Below, piece by piece: positions 8,276-18,483 of a stretch of DNA of 64,000 nt; within the stretch, counting starts at the first letter, position 1, and every line of letters begins with the position of its first letter. The stretch covers positions 62,001 through 126,000 of the forward strand of contig CAYMGM010000001.1 of the NCBI GenBank assembly GCA_964390005.1. The letters run 5' to 3'. A program made the position numbers and the translations under genes. Under the pieces are notes generated by a model, which saw nothing but the letters and a program-made list of their open reading frames with translations, was not told the origin of the DNA and ran no database searches. Source of the DNA: CAYMGM01 sp964390005 (GTDB lineage Bacteria; Pseudomonadota; Alphaproteobacteria; UBA9219).

Positions 8276-11200
8276 TTAGCTCATCCGGCGCAGCGTGTCG
8301 GCGGCGCGTTGTTGTAAAACGCCATCGACCGTATCGCTCATCATATCGCCTGCCATCGACAACTGGCGCAAGATCTGCTCCAGCGAATGGACAAGGTCGT
8401 CACCCTGCAACTTCAACGTCGCGCGCATGCGGTCGGTCCGCTGTTGCATGTCTTCGACTGACTTGCTCATCGAGATGATCTGCGATTGAGCGTCAACAAC
8501 GTTGCGTGTCACGCTTTGCGTTTGGTCCGTATAGGCCTGGCCCACGCTGCGAACGATTTCGGTAACCGTTTGCGCCCCGTCGGCAAGCGACCGGATCTGA
8601 CGCTCGACCGTATCGGAAACATTTTGAAGTTTCTTGGTCGCATCGTCCGAGACGTTGTTGGCCATCACGCGGCTGGATTCCAACTTGTCGGCAATGGATC
8701 CAATTTGCGTAAAGGCATGCTGCAAGCGATCAACCAGATTGCTTTCGTTCTGTTTGATCCCGTCGCCCGCCGTGGAGAGACGGTTCAAAAGAACGTCCAT
8801 CTGATCGCCAAAGCCGGACAGCAGCTTGGCGACTTCTTCGGTAGCTTTGTGCATTTGCGCCGTGCGATCCAAAAGCCCCGAGGCCGCGTCTTTGCTGGCC
8901 TTGTCGAAGCGGGCAGAGATTTTGTCCACGTCGGCCATGGTGCCTGTCGTCGCGGTCTTCAGCGCCGAGCTTGTCCGCTCTAGCTGAGCCGTGATCTGGG
9001 TCAAACCATGATTGATGCCGTCGATCTGCGTTTGGACGCTGCTCTTGACGCGTTCCAGCTGATCGCGGAAGCCTTGGCTTGACGCCACGATCTGCCCTTC
9101 GGCGCGTTCGCTGGTCTGAGCCATTTGGGCGATCTGCTTGGCCATCCCATCGCACAAAACGGCCAAACGCTGGGTCGAAGCCGTGGCTTTGGTTTCGATC
9201 TCCTGCATGTTCTTCGACAATTTTTCGGTCGTCTGAACGGCTTCGTTGCGCAGGGCGGCCAAGCGGTCGTTCGAGGCGGCCAAATCGGCCAACGTCGTTT
9301 TCGCCTGATCGACCATATCCTTTTGCTGCGCCGACATCGACGTTGTGCCCGTCTCAAGAGCCTTCAGCTGATCGGCCAAAGCCGCGTTAAAGGCGCTTAA
9401 AGTCTTATTGGCTGTATCGGCAACGTTCGCCAGATTGCCCGCTTCGTCCATCAACGTGTCGCGAACCGCGCCCGAGGTGCTGATATAGCGATCGGTGGTT
9501 TGCAGCATCGCTTTGTCGATCGAAGCCGTGTTGTCGATAAAGGTCTTGCGCGTCTCATCAATGCGCGCGGCACTGCGATCCAAGGCGGCCGGAACTTTTT
9601 CCGTTTCATCGACAACCATGGCGGCGGCTTTTTCAAGCGCAGCGCCCGAGGCGGCCAAATGGCTTTGTAGATCGATAGCCTCGCCCGACAGGCTCTTGCT
9701 GGCCGTTGTGATCTGATCTGTCGCCTTGGCAGAAAGGGCTGCAATCTGATCCAGCTCTTGCTGCAGCGAGGTTTTGGCGCTGTTCAGACGCGTTTCGGCG
9801 CTGGTCAAGATGTCTTGAGCCGTTTTATCGCTGTCGGACAAAGCCTGGCTGAGCGAAACAAGCTTGTTGGTCGCCGCTTCGGCTGTCGTTGCCAAGGCGC
9901 GGCCATGGTCTTGCGTGACGGTCGAGGCGTTTTCGATCAGCTTGGTGTGTTCTTTCAAGCGTTCGCCGACGCCTGCCATTTTTTCGGTGGCTTGCTGTGC
10001 CATTGTATCCAGATGACGCGCTTCGACCTCCAGCGTTTTGCCGGTGCTTTCGGCTGTCTGCGTGAAAGTCTGGATCGAGCGATCCAGTGTGCCCATCACT
10101 TGCTGGCTTTGGGTCTTCAAACCGTCGACCGTCGCGTTCAATTGCGTCGTCGCTTGTCCCAGCGAGTCGCGAACCTGAGCCGTCTCGACCTGCAACGATT
10201 CACGGATATTCCGCGCTTCGTCGCGCATCGACGATGTCGTCGAAACCAGCGTCTTGACCTGCGTCTCTGCCTTGCTTGCTTCGTCAATCAAGCGCACGGT
10301 CTCGCCGCCCAAGGCGTTATTGGCGTCGCGGATATGCTCAACCGCGTCGTCGGCCTTTTGCGCAATCGTGTCCATGTGCTGCACGATGATCGATGTATTG
10401 TCGCCCAGACGCATGGCAGCGCGCTCTGACGCCGAAGCCGTTTCGTCTTGCGCAAGCGTCAAGCGCGTGACAAGGCCGCTTAAAGCCTGCGTTTGCGCAT
10501 CCAACGATGTCGAAAGCGTGGTCTGCTTGTCGGTGACGTTGCGCAGGTTCTCGCCCAGCAAGACGGTCTTTTCCGACAGCTTTGTGCCCAGCGTATCGAT
10601 GATCTTTTCGGCGGATTGGCTGACGTCCTGCAGCGAGGTGCGCCCTTGATCCAGCTTGCCGATAACCGTTTCCATCGCGATGGCGGCTTTGCCTGTTTCG
10701 CTGACGATAGCGTTTTCCAAGCCTTTGGCTTGATCGTGCAGGCTGGCCGTCTGTGCGTAAAGCGCGCGAACCTGTTCTTCGGCTTTTTGCGTGGTCTGGC
10801 CCAAGCTTTCCGTCTTGTCGGCAATGCCCGTGCCCGCCGATTGAATGGCGTCCATCGCCGCGCGCGTCTGCGTCTCCATCGCTTCGATCTGACGGGTCAA
10901 CGTTTGCGCGCTGCCTTCCATACGCAAAGCATTGCGTTCGGCAGCGCTGGCCGTTTCGTCTTGGGCAATGGCCAAGCGGTTCATCAGGCCCGCCATTGTT
11001 TCGCGCTGTGCTTCCAGCGATGCGGTCAGGGTGCGCTGACGATCGGCAATCGTAATCATAGATTCGGCCAGGGTTGCCGTCTCGGCTTCTAAGCTGGCAT
11101 GCAGACCGCCGAGCAAGGTGTTGGCGTCGTTGCCGGTTTGTTGCAGCGTTTTCGCGCCAAGGCCCAGCTTATCCAGCATGCCCGACAACATCACGCCGAC

Positions 11201-14200
11201 GCGGTCGCCTTCGTTCCTCAAGGCTTCGCTGAGCATCCGCGCTTGATCCTGCAGCGCCGAGGTTGTTGCCAAAACGTTGCGCGCTTGATCTTCGGCCTGC
11301 TGTGCGTGCTGGATCAAAAGATCGGCTTGATCGGTAAAGCCAGTGCTGGCCGTCCGCACGTTGGCAATTGCCGTTTGCGACGTATCGCTCAACGTTCCCA
11401 ACTTTTGGTCGATTTGACCCAGCGTGTCGGTCAAATGCGTGATCGTGCGTGCGGCGATATCCGATGCTTGCGCATGCGCTTCGCCGATTTGGCTGAACAA
11501 CGCCAACATCTGCTCGCGCTGATTTTCGTGCGCGGCGGTCAAGGTCGCGTTTTGGGCGGTCAGCTGATCGCCAACCAAGGTCAACGACGCGACTTGCTTG
11601 CTGATATTGTCGCCAAGGCTCCCCAGAGTCGTTTCCGTTTTATCGGCCAGCATAAACAGATTGGTGCTGACGCCTAACATCTTGTCGTTTGCCGTACGCG
11701 AAACGTCTTCGTAGCGCGTCGAGACTTGATCGGCGCCCAAAAGGGCCGTGGCTGTCGTTTCTTGCAAACGTTGGCTGGTGGCGTCCATGCGTGCCATGGT
11801 CTCGGACAGACCGGCCAACAGCTTTTGATTGCTTTCGTCCATCGCGACGCGTACCGACCCCGCTTGCGAGGCAAACGACGTTGTCGCGAGACTGAGGCTT
11901 TGAACGTCCTTTTCGATGGCTTGCATGGTGTCGGTCAAGCGCGCCGTCTGTTCGCCGAATTGAACGCTGGCCCCGATCACCAAAGCGCTGGCGCTTTCGG
12001 CTGCTTTGCCCAAGGCATCGCCTTGATGCCCCAACGTCTTGCTGGCTTCGTCCATGACGGCCATGACTTTTTGCGTCTGAACCGTCGCGTTATCGGCGGT
12101 TGCCGACAGCGTGACGTTGACCCGGCCCAAATGATCCAACGTCTTGACGCTGGTCTCGGCCAAGCGGCCCGCATGGCCTTCGATCATGTCGGCCTTTTCG
12201 CCCATTTTGTCGACTTGTGTCGACAGCGACTGGCTCAGCAAATCGATGCGGCCCTGCGCCTGCAACGCGGCGGCGTCCAGTTTGCCCGTCTGGTGTTCCA
12301 ATTTGATGACAGCGGTGTCGGTGACATCGCCGAAATGAGCGCAAGCGCGATCCAAAAGATTGTGCGCTGTCTCGGTCTGCTGCTTGAGCGTGCTGCCAAG
12401 CGTTGTAAAGCGCGTTTCGGCGCGCGACAGTTCCGTTCCCAGATCGTCGGTTTGCTTTTGCAAAAGCGACTTGATCTGCTCGGCCTGCGTCTGAAGGGTC
12501 GAGGTGACAAGCTGAATGCGCGATCCAGCGTCCGAGACTTCGCGCTGAAGCCCCAGCGTCTGCTGGCTGACATCGGCAGCCGTCTTTTGCAAGGTCTCAA
12601 CGACGGTGGATGTTTTGTCGCCCATCGCGCCCACTTCGTCGTTCAGCTTGCTGGCAACGACGGAAATCTGATCGACAATGTTCCGTGTGGCGTCTTGCTG
12701 TTGATCTTTCAACGCGATGAAGCGAACGTTCAGCCCTTCGATCGACGATAACGTGTCTTGCGTCATCTGGGCCAGATCGTCGCCCATGGTGCCAACGCGC
12801 GCGTTGAACTGCTGCAAGCGATGCAACTGGTCGTTCATGTTGTCGGCATAGCGCAGAAGCGAATCTTTGCCCGCATCGGTGCTTTCGTCGATTTGGCGCA
12901 TCACCTGTTGTACGGGCAAGGCGGCTTCGGCTGAGAAGGTGATCAGACGCTTGTTGGCGGCGTCCAGCTTTTCTTCCGTTTCCTTGAGCAGCGCGCGCAA
13001 AGCGGCATTTTGGCTTTCCATCAGCTTTTCGGCCTCGCCAGCTTGAATGCCAAGCTCGGCGACCGATGCGCGGATGGTGTTTTCGCTGACCGTCGTTTTA
13101 TTGGCGACGGCGTCTTGCTGTTGGTTCAGCGTTTCTGTGGCCAGACCCATGGCGTGGATCGTCATGCGGGCCGCTTCGTTCAGGCGCGAGAGCGCGCGTT
13201 CGTTTTGATCGACCGCGCCGCGCAATTTTTCGGTTAAAACATCGCCGACCGATTGCGTGGCTTCGCGGGTCACGATCAATTTTTCCATAACCTGCTGCAT
13301 GTTTTGCAGCGCGGTGCTGGCGCGCCCCTGCACGTCTTGCCCGGCTTGATCGGCGGCTTTGTGCAAAGCTTCGAAACGGGTCAACTGATCGTTGATTTCA
13401 AGGCCGGTCAAACGCAACCGCTCGCGGTTGGATTCAGAAACCTGGGTCAAATCATGTGTCGCGTTTTCATAACGTGCGGCGGTTTCGGCCAGCGCCGAGG
13501 CAATCGCGTCGGTGCTGCGCTTGGCTTCGTCGTTGACGATGGCAAAGCGGTTGATCGTGCCATCGGCCTTCAGGCCCAAATTGCCAATCGCCGTATCCAT
13601 CTGCTGCGCCAGATCGTTGGCGGCGGCGCTGACGCGCACGACAAGACCGTCGAGATCCGATTGCTTTTGTTGCAGCGTGCCTTCGATTTCTTTGAAGCGC
13701 AGGCCAAATTTGTCGAGAAGCTTGTCCAGATTGTCAACCTGAGCCGACAGGCGGTCGCTGAGGCTGACGGCTTGCTCACGCGCCAACTGTTCGCTGGCAT
13801 ACAGACGATCGGCGACGCCATGCAGAACTTGCTCGGCTTCGCTGACGCGCGCGGGTAGCGTGTTGCTGAAATCGTCCAGCGCGCGGGTCTGAGCGTCCAA
13901 AACGGTCGCCAATTTCTCGGCTTCGCCGCGGGCCGAGCCCGTGTGTTCCAAAAAATGCGCGATGTTTACGTCAATGCGCGACGACAATTCTTGAATGGTG
14001 GTCGAAGCGGTTTCAGCAGCGCCCAGTAGGCTGGCTTCTTGCGCCCGCGCCGTGTCGGCCAGCTTGCGGCTGTCTTGCATCGCGCGTTCAAGAGACGAGC
14101 TGACCATCTGCGCATTGGTTTCGATCTCGTGCAACAAAGACGAGATTTGATCATGCACATATTCCGACTGCTGCGAGACGGTGTCGCCGCTTTGCGCCAA

Positions 14201-14872
14201 CTTGCCGTCAAGAACGCGCAGCATGGTGAACTTGTCTTCCATGACTTGTTCAATGTGCTGCATGCTGCGGCGGATGACGTCTTGAATTTCTTTCACGTAA
14301 CGCAGGCTATGCTGCTCAAACTGATCCAGCTCTTCGCGGTGTGCGCGCACGCGCTCTAGCACGGCGGTCAAATCGCCTTGATTAACGTCTTTGGTGCTGC
14401 GCAGCAGCTCTAACTGTTCGCGCACGGCTTGGTTGAAGCGGCGAATACGCACTTCGGCTGCGCCCGATTCGCCGATGATCATCGCCAATTGACGACGCAA
14501 AGGCTCGGTCACCGATTGCACGTCGGCGGCGCGTTGCAAATAGGCGGTGACCATCCAAATCATCGCGATGGGGGAGACAATGGCCGAGATCGCAATCGCC
14601 CAGTTCACGAGCGGCAAGCCGCCAAATGTTTGCGTGCCCCCCGATTGTGCCATGGCGAAAATGACAGCGCCAATCCACAAGATGGAAAGGCTAAGCCCCG
14701 CCCAAAACGGCACACCTGAAAAATTAACTGGCTTGCGTAAGCTGCTGGCGGACGTCGCTTTTTTGGCGACGGCTTTGGGCGCGGCGCTATTCGCGTTCGA
14801 AGGCTTGGTGGCCACAGCGGGGGGCTCCAGCGTCCGGACGGGAGTGGGGGAATTCTTAGCGGGATCGACCAT
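8276..14872 (-). CDS. Giant membrane-anchored coiled-coil protein with tandem repeats
   Basis: A protein of about 2198 residues. The N-terminus (about 45 residues) is Pro/Ala/Lys-rich and likely cytoplasmic. Two membrane helices follow at about residues 55-75 and 90-111, and then roughly 2080 residues that are almost wholly heptad-like helix, rich in Ala, Gln, Thr, Asp and Leu, with no enzymatic domain. The pattern recalls the signalling coiled coils of chemoreceptors and the apolipoprotein-like proteins annotated in alphaproteobacteria, but no chemoreceptor tip motif is seen. Three repeats of exactly 171 residues sit in the centre. The start is the Met of MVDP, preceded by GAGGC; an in-frame ATG six codons earlier is possible. 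It is followed one base later by cysQ. A structural or envelope-organising role is inference only. Confidence 0.85.
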   Translation of the reverse strand: MVDPAKNSPTPVRTLEPPAVATKPSNANSAAPKAVAKKATSASSLRKPVNFSGVPFWAGLSLSILWIGAVIFAMAQSGGTQTFGGLPLVNWAIAISAIVSPIAMIWMVTAYLQRAADVQSVTEPLRRQLAMIIGESGAAEVRIRRFNQAVREQLELLRSTKDVNQGDLTAVLERVRAHREELDQFEQHSLRYVKEIQDVIRRSMQHIEQVMEDKFTMLRVLDGKLAQSGDTVSQQSEYVHDQISSLLHEIETNAQMVSSSLERAMQDSRKLADTARAQEASLLGAAETASTTIQELSSRIDVNIAHFLEHTGSARGEAEKLATVLDAQTRALDDFSNTLPARVSEAEQVLHGVADRLYASEQLAREQAVSLSDRLSAQVDNLDKLLDKFGLRFKEIEGTLQQKQSDLDGLVVRVSAAANDLAQQMDTAIGNLGLKADGTINRFAIVNDEAKRSTDAIASALAETAARYENATHDLTQVSESNRERLRLTGLEINDQLTRFEALHKAADQAGQDVQGRASTALQNMQQVMEKLIVTREATQSVGDVLTEKLRGAVDQNERALSRLNEAARMTIHAMGLATETLNQQQDAVANKTTVSENTIRASVAELGIQAGEAEKLMESQNAALRALLKETEEKLDAANKRLITFSAEAALPVQQVMRQIDESTDAGKDSLLRYADNMNDQLHRLQQFNARVGTMGDDLAQMTQDTLSSIEGLNVRFIALKDQQQDATRNIVDQISVVASKLNDEVGAMGDKTSTVVETLQKTAADVSQQTLGLQREVSDAGSRIQLVTSTLQTQAEQIKSLLQKQTDDLGTELSRAETRFTTLGSTLKQQTETAHNLLDRACAHFGDVTDTAVIKLEHQTGKLDAAALQAQGRIDLLSQSLSTQVDKMGEKADMIEGHAGRLAETSVKTLDHLGRVNVTLSATADNATVQTQKVMAVMDEASKTLGHQGDALGKAAESASALVIGASVQFGEQTARLTDTMQAIEKDVQSLSLATTSFASQAGSVRVAMDESNQKLLAGLSETMARMDATSQRLQETTATALLGADQVSTRYEDVSRTANDKMLGVSTNLFMLADKTETTLGSLGDNISKQVASLTLVGDQLTAQNATLTAAHENQREQMLALFSQIGEAHAQASDIAARTITHLTDTLGQIDQKLGTLSDTSQTAIANVRTASTGFTDQADLLIQHAQQAEDQARNVLATTSALQDQARMLSEALRNEGDRVGVMLSGMLDKLGLGAKTLQQTGNDANTLLGGLHASLEAETATLAESMITIADRQRTLTASLEAQRETMAGLMNRLAIAQDETASAAERNALRMEGSAQTLTRQIEAMETQTRAAMDAIQSAGTGIADKTESLGQTTQKAEEQVRALYAQTASLHDQAKGLENAIVSETGKAAIAMETVIGKLDQGRTSLQDVSQSAEKIIDTLGTKLSEKTVLLGENLRNVTDKQTTLSTSLDAQTQALSGLVTRLTLAQDETASASERAAMRLGDNTSIIVQHMDTIAQKADDAVEHIRDANNALGGETVRLIDEASKAETQVKTLVSTTSSMRDEARNIRESLQVETAQVRDSLGQATTQLNATVDGLKTQSQQVMGTLDRSIQTFTQTAESTGKTLEVEARHLDTMAQQATEKMAGVGERLKEHTKLIENASTVTQDHGRALATTAEAATNKLVSLSQALSDSDKTAQDILTSAETRLNSAKTSLQQELDQIAALSAKATDQITTASKSLSGEAIDLQSHLAASGAALEKAAAMVVDETEKVPAALDRSAARIDETRKTFIDNTASIDKAMLQTTDRYISTSGAVRDTLMDEAGNLANVADTANKTLSAFNAALADQLKALETGTTSMSAQQKDMVDQAKTTLADLAASNDRLAALRNEAVQTTEKLSKNMQEIETKATASTQRLAVLCDGMAKQIAQMAQTSERAEGQIVASSQGFRDQLERVKSSVQTQIDGINHGLTQITAQLERTSSALKTATTGTMADVDKISARFDKASKDAASGLLDRTAQMHKATEEVAKLLSGFGDQMDVLLNRLSTAGDGIKQNESNLVDRLQHAFTQIGSIADKLESSRVMANNVSDDATKKLQNVSDTVERQIRSLADGAQTVTEIVRSVGQAYTDQTQSVTRNVVDAQSQIISMSKSVEDMQQRTDRMRATLKLQGDDLVHSLEQILRQLSMAGDMMSDTVDGVLQQRAADTLRRMS
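9925..11464 (-). repeat. Three tandem 513-bp (171-residue) repeats inside the giant coiled-coil gene
   Basis: Codons for the aligned triplets EDQ, EEQ and ETQ occur at 11285, 10772 and 10259, exactly 513 bases apart. LAQDETAS- and IAQDETAS-type segments occur at about 10951 and 10438, also 513 apart, and the DNA is near-identical over about 25 bases there. The repeat includes Q(A/S)LxDQA-type helix turns after each anchor. The outer limits are set by the next expected anchor positions, where similarity is much weaker. The exact period keeps the coiled-coil register. Confidence 0.8.
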
Positions 14873-15165
14873 TGTACGCCTCAAAGCCATACGATTCGGA
14901 AAATGCTTTCACGGGGAAAAAGCCACGCAAAGGCAATAACAAAAAACGACCAACGATTCCAATGATTCGGAAGCGTGCGCTTTCTTTCGCAGATGCGGCG
15001 AGTTTAACAGGAGTTTGTCGGAAAATGAAAGCATTAACCGCACGCCGTGCCGCGCCGGGCGCGATATTTATCCCCCGATTTTTCGTCGGGCTGCTTTCTT
15101 GGTAACAGAGGTAGGGGAGATGCCCTTTGCAGGTAGGCCAAAGGGGCCGCTTGGCAAGAAGGCGA
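14873..15165. other. Intergenic region between mutS and the giant coiled-coil gene
   Basis: About 290 bases without a credible gene. It must carry the end of the mutS message and the promoter of the giant gene, both on the minus strand. A weak stem CCCGA/TCGGG lies at about 15072-15088 with an A-rich loop; there is no convincing T-run. The open frames here have no ribosome-binding site or recognisable product. Confidence 0.4.
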
Positions 15166-17892
15166 TCAGTCCCTGTCGCGCCCCGCAAAGCCCCCGGCAG
15201 CACGCCGGAACAGATCGCGCAGCGTGTATAAAGCATCAAGCGCGGCCCGCGGCGTCATTTGATCTGGATCAAGCGCCTCTAAAAAAGCGGCCAAGGCAGG
15301 ATCCAGCGGCGGCACCTCGGGCGGCGGCGGCGCGGCGGGAATCAAATCAGGCTTAACGGCGGCGCTAAACAGCGGCAAATCGTCGATAGCAGGGGCCTCA
15401 TGCGCTTTTTCCTGCTCAAGCCGCGCCAAAACTTCGCCTGCGCGCGCGATAACGGCGGGGGGGAGCCCGGCCATCTGCGCGACATGCAGCCCATAAGACT
15501 TATCGGCGACGCCCGCGATGACTTTATGCATAAAGATGATTTTCTTCTGCCATTCGCGAATCTGCATGGTCGCGCAAAACAGGCTGGGCAGTTTGTCGGC
15601 CAAAGCGGTCAGTTCGTGATAATGGGTGGCGAACAAAGCACGCGATTTGTTGACGCCGTGCAAATGTTCAATCGTGGCCCAAGCGATCGAAAGCCCGTCA
15701 AAGGTCGCCGTGCCGCGTCCGATCTCGTCCAAGATAACCAGCGCGCGCGCTTCGGCTTGGTTCAAAATCGCGGCGGTTTCGACCATTTCGACCATAAAAG
15801 TCGATTGGCCGCGGGCTAAATCGTCGGCTGCGCCAACGCGGCTGAAAAGACGGTCAACAACGCCAATATGCGCTTTTTGGGCCGGAACAAAGCTTCCGAT
15901 CTGCGCTAAAATGGCAATTAGCGCGTTTTGGCGCAGGAAAGTCGATTTTCCGGCCATATTTGGGCCTGTAATCAGCCAAAGGCGCTGCGAAGGGCTTAAA
16001 TCACAGTCGTTACCGATGAAAACGGCCCCGCTATCAGCTGATTTAATGGCTCTTTCGACGACGGGGTGCCGCCCGCCTTCAATCGAAAAAGTCAGGCTGT
16101 CGTCGATCAAAGGCCGCACATAATGATGGTCGGAAGCCAGCGCGGCCAGCGCTGTCCAGACGTCGATCTTGGCTAACGCGCCGCAGGTTTGGCGCAGATC
16201 GGTGCGGTTGCCCTCGATCTCGGCAACCAAATCGCCCCAAATCTGCCATTCGATGGCCAAGGCCTTGTCGGCGGCTTCGCTGATTTTGCGCTCAAGCTCG
16301 CTCAACTCGACCGTCGTAAAGCGGATGGCGCTGGCCAAACTCTGGCGGTGAATAAACAGGTCTTTTTGCGCCAGCAGCTTGTCGCCGTGGCTGGGGCTGA
16401 CTTCTATATAATAGCCCAAGACCTGATTGTGCTTAATCTTAAGCGTCGGCACGCCGCTGGCCGCCGCGTATTTTTGCTGAAGACCCGCGATCAAGCGGCG
16501 GCTGTCGTCGCGCAGCAGGATAATTTCATCCAAAGCCGCCGAAAAGCCGCGCGCAATAAAATTGCCGTCGCGCGCTAAAAGAGGCAAATCCTCGGCCAAC
16601 GCTTGCCCCAGTTTTCCAGCCAGCGCCGTCTGATCGCCTAAGGCTTCGGGGAGCGCCGCCAGGTCATGCGGCAAAGCGGGCGCGGCCAGCAAAGCGCTGC
16701 GTAAAGCCTCGGCCTGCGTCAAAGCGGTGCGTAAAGCAGCCAGATCGCGCGGACCGCCGCGCCCCAGCGACAGGCGTGCGAGAGCCCGCTCCATATCCGG
16801 CGTTTGTTTAAGCGCGGCGCGTAACGTCTCACGCAAAGGGGCGGCGCGGACAAAAGCATCGACGCTGTCCAGCCGCGCTTCGATGGCGGCGCTGTCGGTT
16901 AATGGGGCCGAAAGCCAAGCCGCCAGCAAGCGCGCGCCGCCAGCGGTCAAGGTTTCGTCGATGACGGAAAGCAAACTACCGCGCCGCTCGCCCGCCAGCG
17001 TGCGGGTCAGCTCAAGATTGCGGCGCGTGGCGGGATCCATCGCCAGCGTGCCGTTCGCGCCTTCCGGGCGGGGCGGCTCAAGATGCGACAGATCCGTTTT
17101 TTGCGTGATCGCGACATAATCTAAAAGAGCGCCCAAAGCCGTGATTTCAGCGCGGCTAAAAACGCCAAAGGCCGCCATATCGGCGACGCCATAATTTTCA
17201 AGAACGTGGCGGCGGGCGCTTTCGCTGTCAAAGCGGGCAGGGGCCATTGGGGTTGTGACCTCGCGCCACGGCGCCAAAAGGTCAAAAAGAGCCGGATCGT
17301 CCAAAAGCTTTTGTGAAACCAAAAGCTCGGCAGGGGCCAGACGGGCCAAAACGCTGCCCAAGCCCGCTTCATCTGTGCTTTGGGTCTGCGGCGCGGCGCT
17401 GGCCAGATCCATCCAAGCCAACGCATAATCCTCGCCAATCCGCGCCAGCCCAACCAGATGATTGGCGTCGCGGGCTTCAAGCAGACTGTCTTCGGTCACG
17501 GTGCCGGGGGTGACGATACGGACGATATCGCGCGCAACAATCGATTTCGCGCCGCGTTTTTTGGCTTCCGCCGGATCTTCGATTTGCTCGCCAATGGCCA
17601 CATGAAAGCCTTGGCGGATCAGCCGCGCCAAATAGCTTTCATAAGCATGGGCGGGCACGCCGCACATAGGAATGTCTTTGCCTTGAAACTGGCCGCGTTT
17701 GGTCAGCGCAATATCCAGCGCGCGCGAAGCTTTTTCGGCGTCTTCAAAGAACATTTCATAAAAATCGCCCATGCGGAAAAAAAGCAGACAATCGGGATGC
17801 CGGTTTTTCAGCGCCAAATATTGAGCCATCAGCGGCGTTGCGCCGGACTCGTCGTCCTGAGAAGGCTGGGCTAAGGCGGGGGCAATGGTCAT
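15166..17892 (-). CDS. mutS: DNA mismatch repair protein MutS
   Basis: A 908-residue MutS with the mismatch-binding N-terminal domain, including [12 protein letters not shown] (the Phe-x-Glu reads as the F-Y-E wedge) and [13 protein letters not shown], a central lever/clamp region, and the ABC-type ATPase with Walker [14 protein letters not shown] near residue 640, followed by STFMVEM and the Walker B/signature [19 protein letters not shown]. Length is normal for the family. The C-terminal 60 residues are Pro-rich before a short helical tetramerisation-like end. It recognises mispaired bases and recruits MutL. It is transcribed away from acpS; no mutL is in the window. Confidence 0.97.
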   Translation of the reverse strand: MTIAPALAQPSQDDESGATPLMAQYLALKNRHPDCLLFFRMGDFYEMFFEDAEKASRALDIALTKRGQFQGKDIPMCGVPAHAYESYLARLIRQGFHVAIGEQIEDPAEAKKRGAKSIVARDIVRIVTPGTVTEDSLLEARDANHLVGLARIGEDYALAWMDLASAAPQTQSTDEAGLGSVLARLAPAELLVSQKLLDDPALFDLLAPWREVTTPMAPARFDSESARRHVLENYGVADMAAFGVFSRAEITALGALLDYVAITQKTDLSHLEPPRPEGANGTLAMDPATRRNLELTRTLAGERRGSLLSVIDETLTAGGARLLAAWLSAPLTDSAAIEARLDSVDAFVRAAPLRETLRAALKQTPDMERALARLSLGRGGPRDLAALRTALTQAEALRSALLAAPALPHDLAALPEALGDQTALAGKLGQALAEDLPLLARDGNFIARGFSAALDEIILLRDDSRRLIAGLQQKYAAASGVPTLKIKHNQVLGYYIEVSPSHGDKLLAQKDLFIHRQSLASAIRFTTVELSELERKISEAADKALAIEWQIWGDLVAEIEGNRTDLRQTCGALAKIDVWTALAALASDHHYVRPLIDDSLTFSIEGGRHPVVERAIKSADSGAVFIGNDCDLSPSQRLWLITGPNMAGKSTFLRQNALIAILAQIGSFVPAQKAHIGVVDRLFSRVGAADDLARGQSTFMVEMVETAAILNQAEARALVILDEIGRGTATFDGLSIAWATIEHLHGVNKSRALFATHYHELTALADKLPSLFCATMQIREWQKKIIFMHKVIAGVADKSYGLHVAQMAGLPPAVIARAGEVLARLEQEKAHEAPAIDDLPLFSAAVKPDLIPAAPPPPEVPPLDPALAAFLEALDPDQMTPRAALDALYTLRDLFRRAAGGFAGRDRD

Positions 17893-18038
17893 AGGCGTTT
17901 GAAATATCTATAAATGTCAGTTTGTGGACGTCGGATCTTGTTTGGCCTTATCATCGGGTTTCAGTTATAAGGCGTTTTGTCGGCTGTGCCAGCTTTTTAT
18001 CCGCGCGGCCGATTTTGAAGGAAAGGGCTCTGTCGCCG

Positions 18039-18440
18039 ATGATTATAGGGATTGGCAGCGATCTGATCGATATCAGACGTATTGAAAAGACGTTAGACCG
18101 GTATGGAGCGCGGTTTATGACGCGCTTGTTTACGGATCTTGAGATCCGCAAAGCCGAAAGCCGCCAATTAAAGGCGGCGACGCTGGCCAAGCGCTTTGCG
18201 GCAAAAGAGGCTTGCGCCAAGGCCTTAGGCACCGGAATCAGCCAAGGGGTCTTTTTTAAGGATATGGGGGTTGTTAACCTTCCCACCGGGCAGCCGACGA
18301 TGGCCTTGACGGGCGGGGCGATGGAAAGGTTGAAAGCGATGACGCCGCGTGGCATGAAGGCGTGCATTCACCTGTCGATCACCGACGATCTGCCGTTGGC
18401 GCAGGCGTTTATCGTTATCGAAGCCGTTCCCGAAGCCTAA
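18039..18440 (+). CDS. acpS: Holo-[acyl-carrier-protein] synthase
   Basis: A 133-residue phosphopantetheinyl transferase of the AcpS type. [16 protein letters not shown] at the N-terminus holds the Mg-binding Asp, and [15 protein letters not shown] holds the second conserved Glu. It transfers 4'-phosphopantetheine from CoA to acyl carrier protein. I place the start at the ATG at 18039, preceded by AAGGAAAGGG, not at the upstream in-frame codon. It begins the acpS-lepB-rnc cluster common in alphaproteobacteria; pdxJ, which often precedes, and era, which often follows, are absent here. Confidence 0.95.
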   Translation: MIIGIGSDLIDIRRIEKTLDRYGARFMTRLFTDLEIRKAESRQLKAATLAKRFAAKEACAKALGTGISQGVFFKDMGVVNLPTGQPTMALTGGAMERLKAMTPRGMKACIHLSITDDLPLAQAFIVIEAVPEA

Positions 18441-18483
18441 ACGGAAAAAGGCTTCTTATAAAAAGTATAAAGGGTAAACGAAC

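Noticed and set aside
8276..14872. Giant coiled-coil protein as a chemoreceptor
   Set aside because: No HAMP domain or chemoreceptor tip motif was seen; the similarity is only in coiled-coil composition.
15072..15088. Stem CCCGA/TCGGG as a mutS terminator
   Set aside because: The stem has only five pairs and no proper T-run in the minus orientation.
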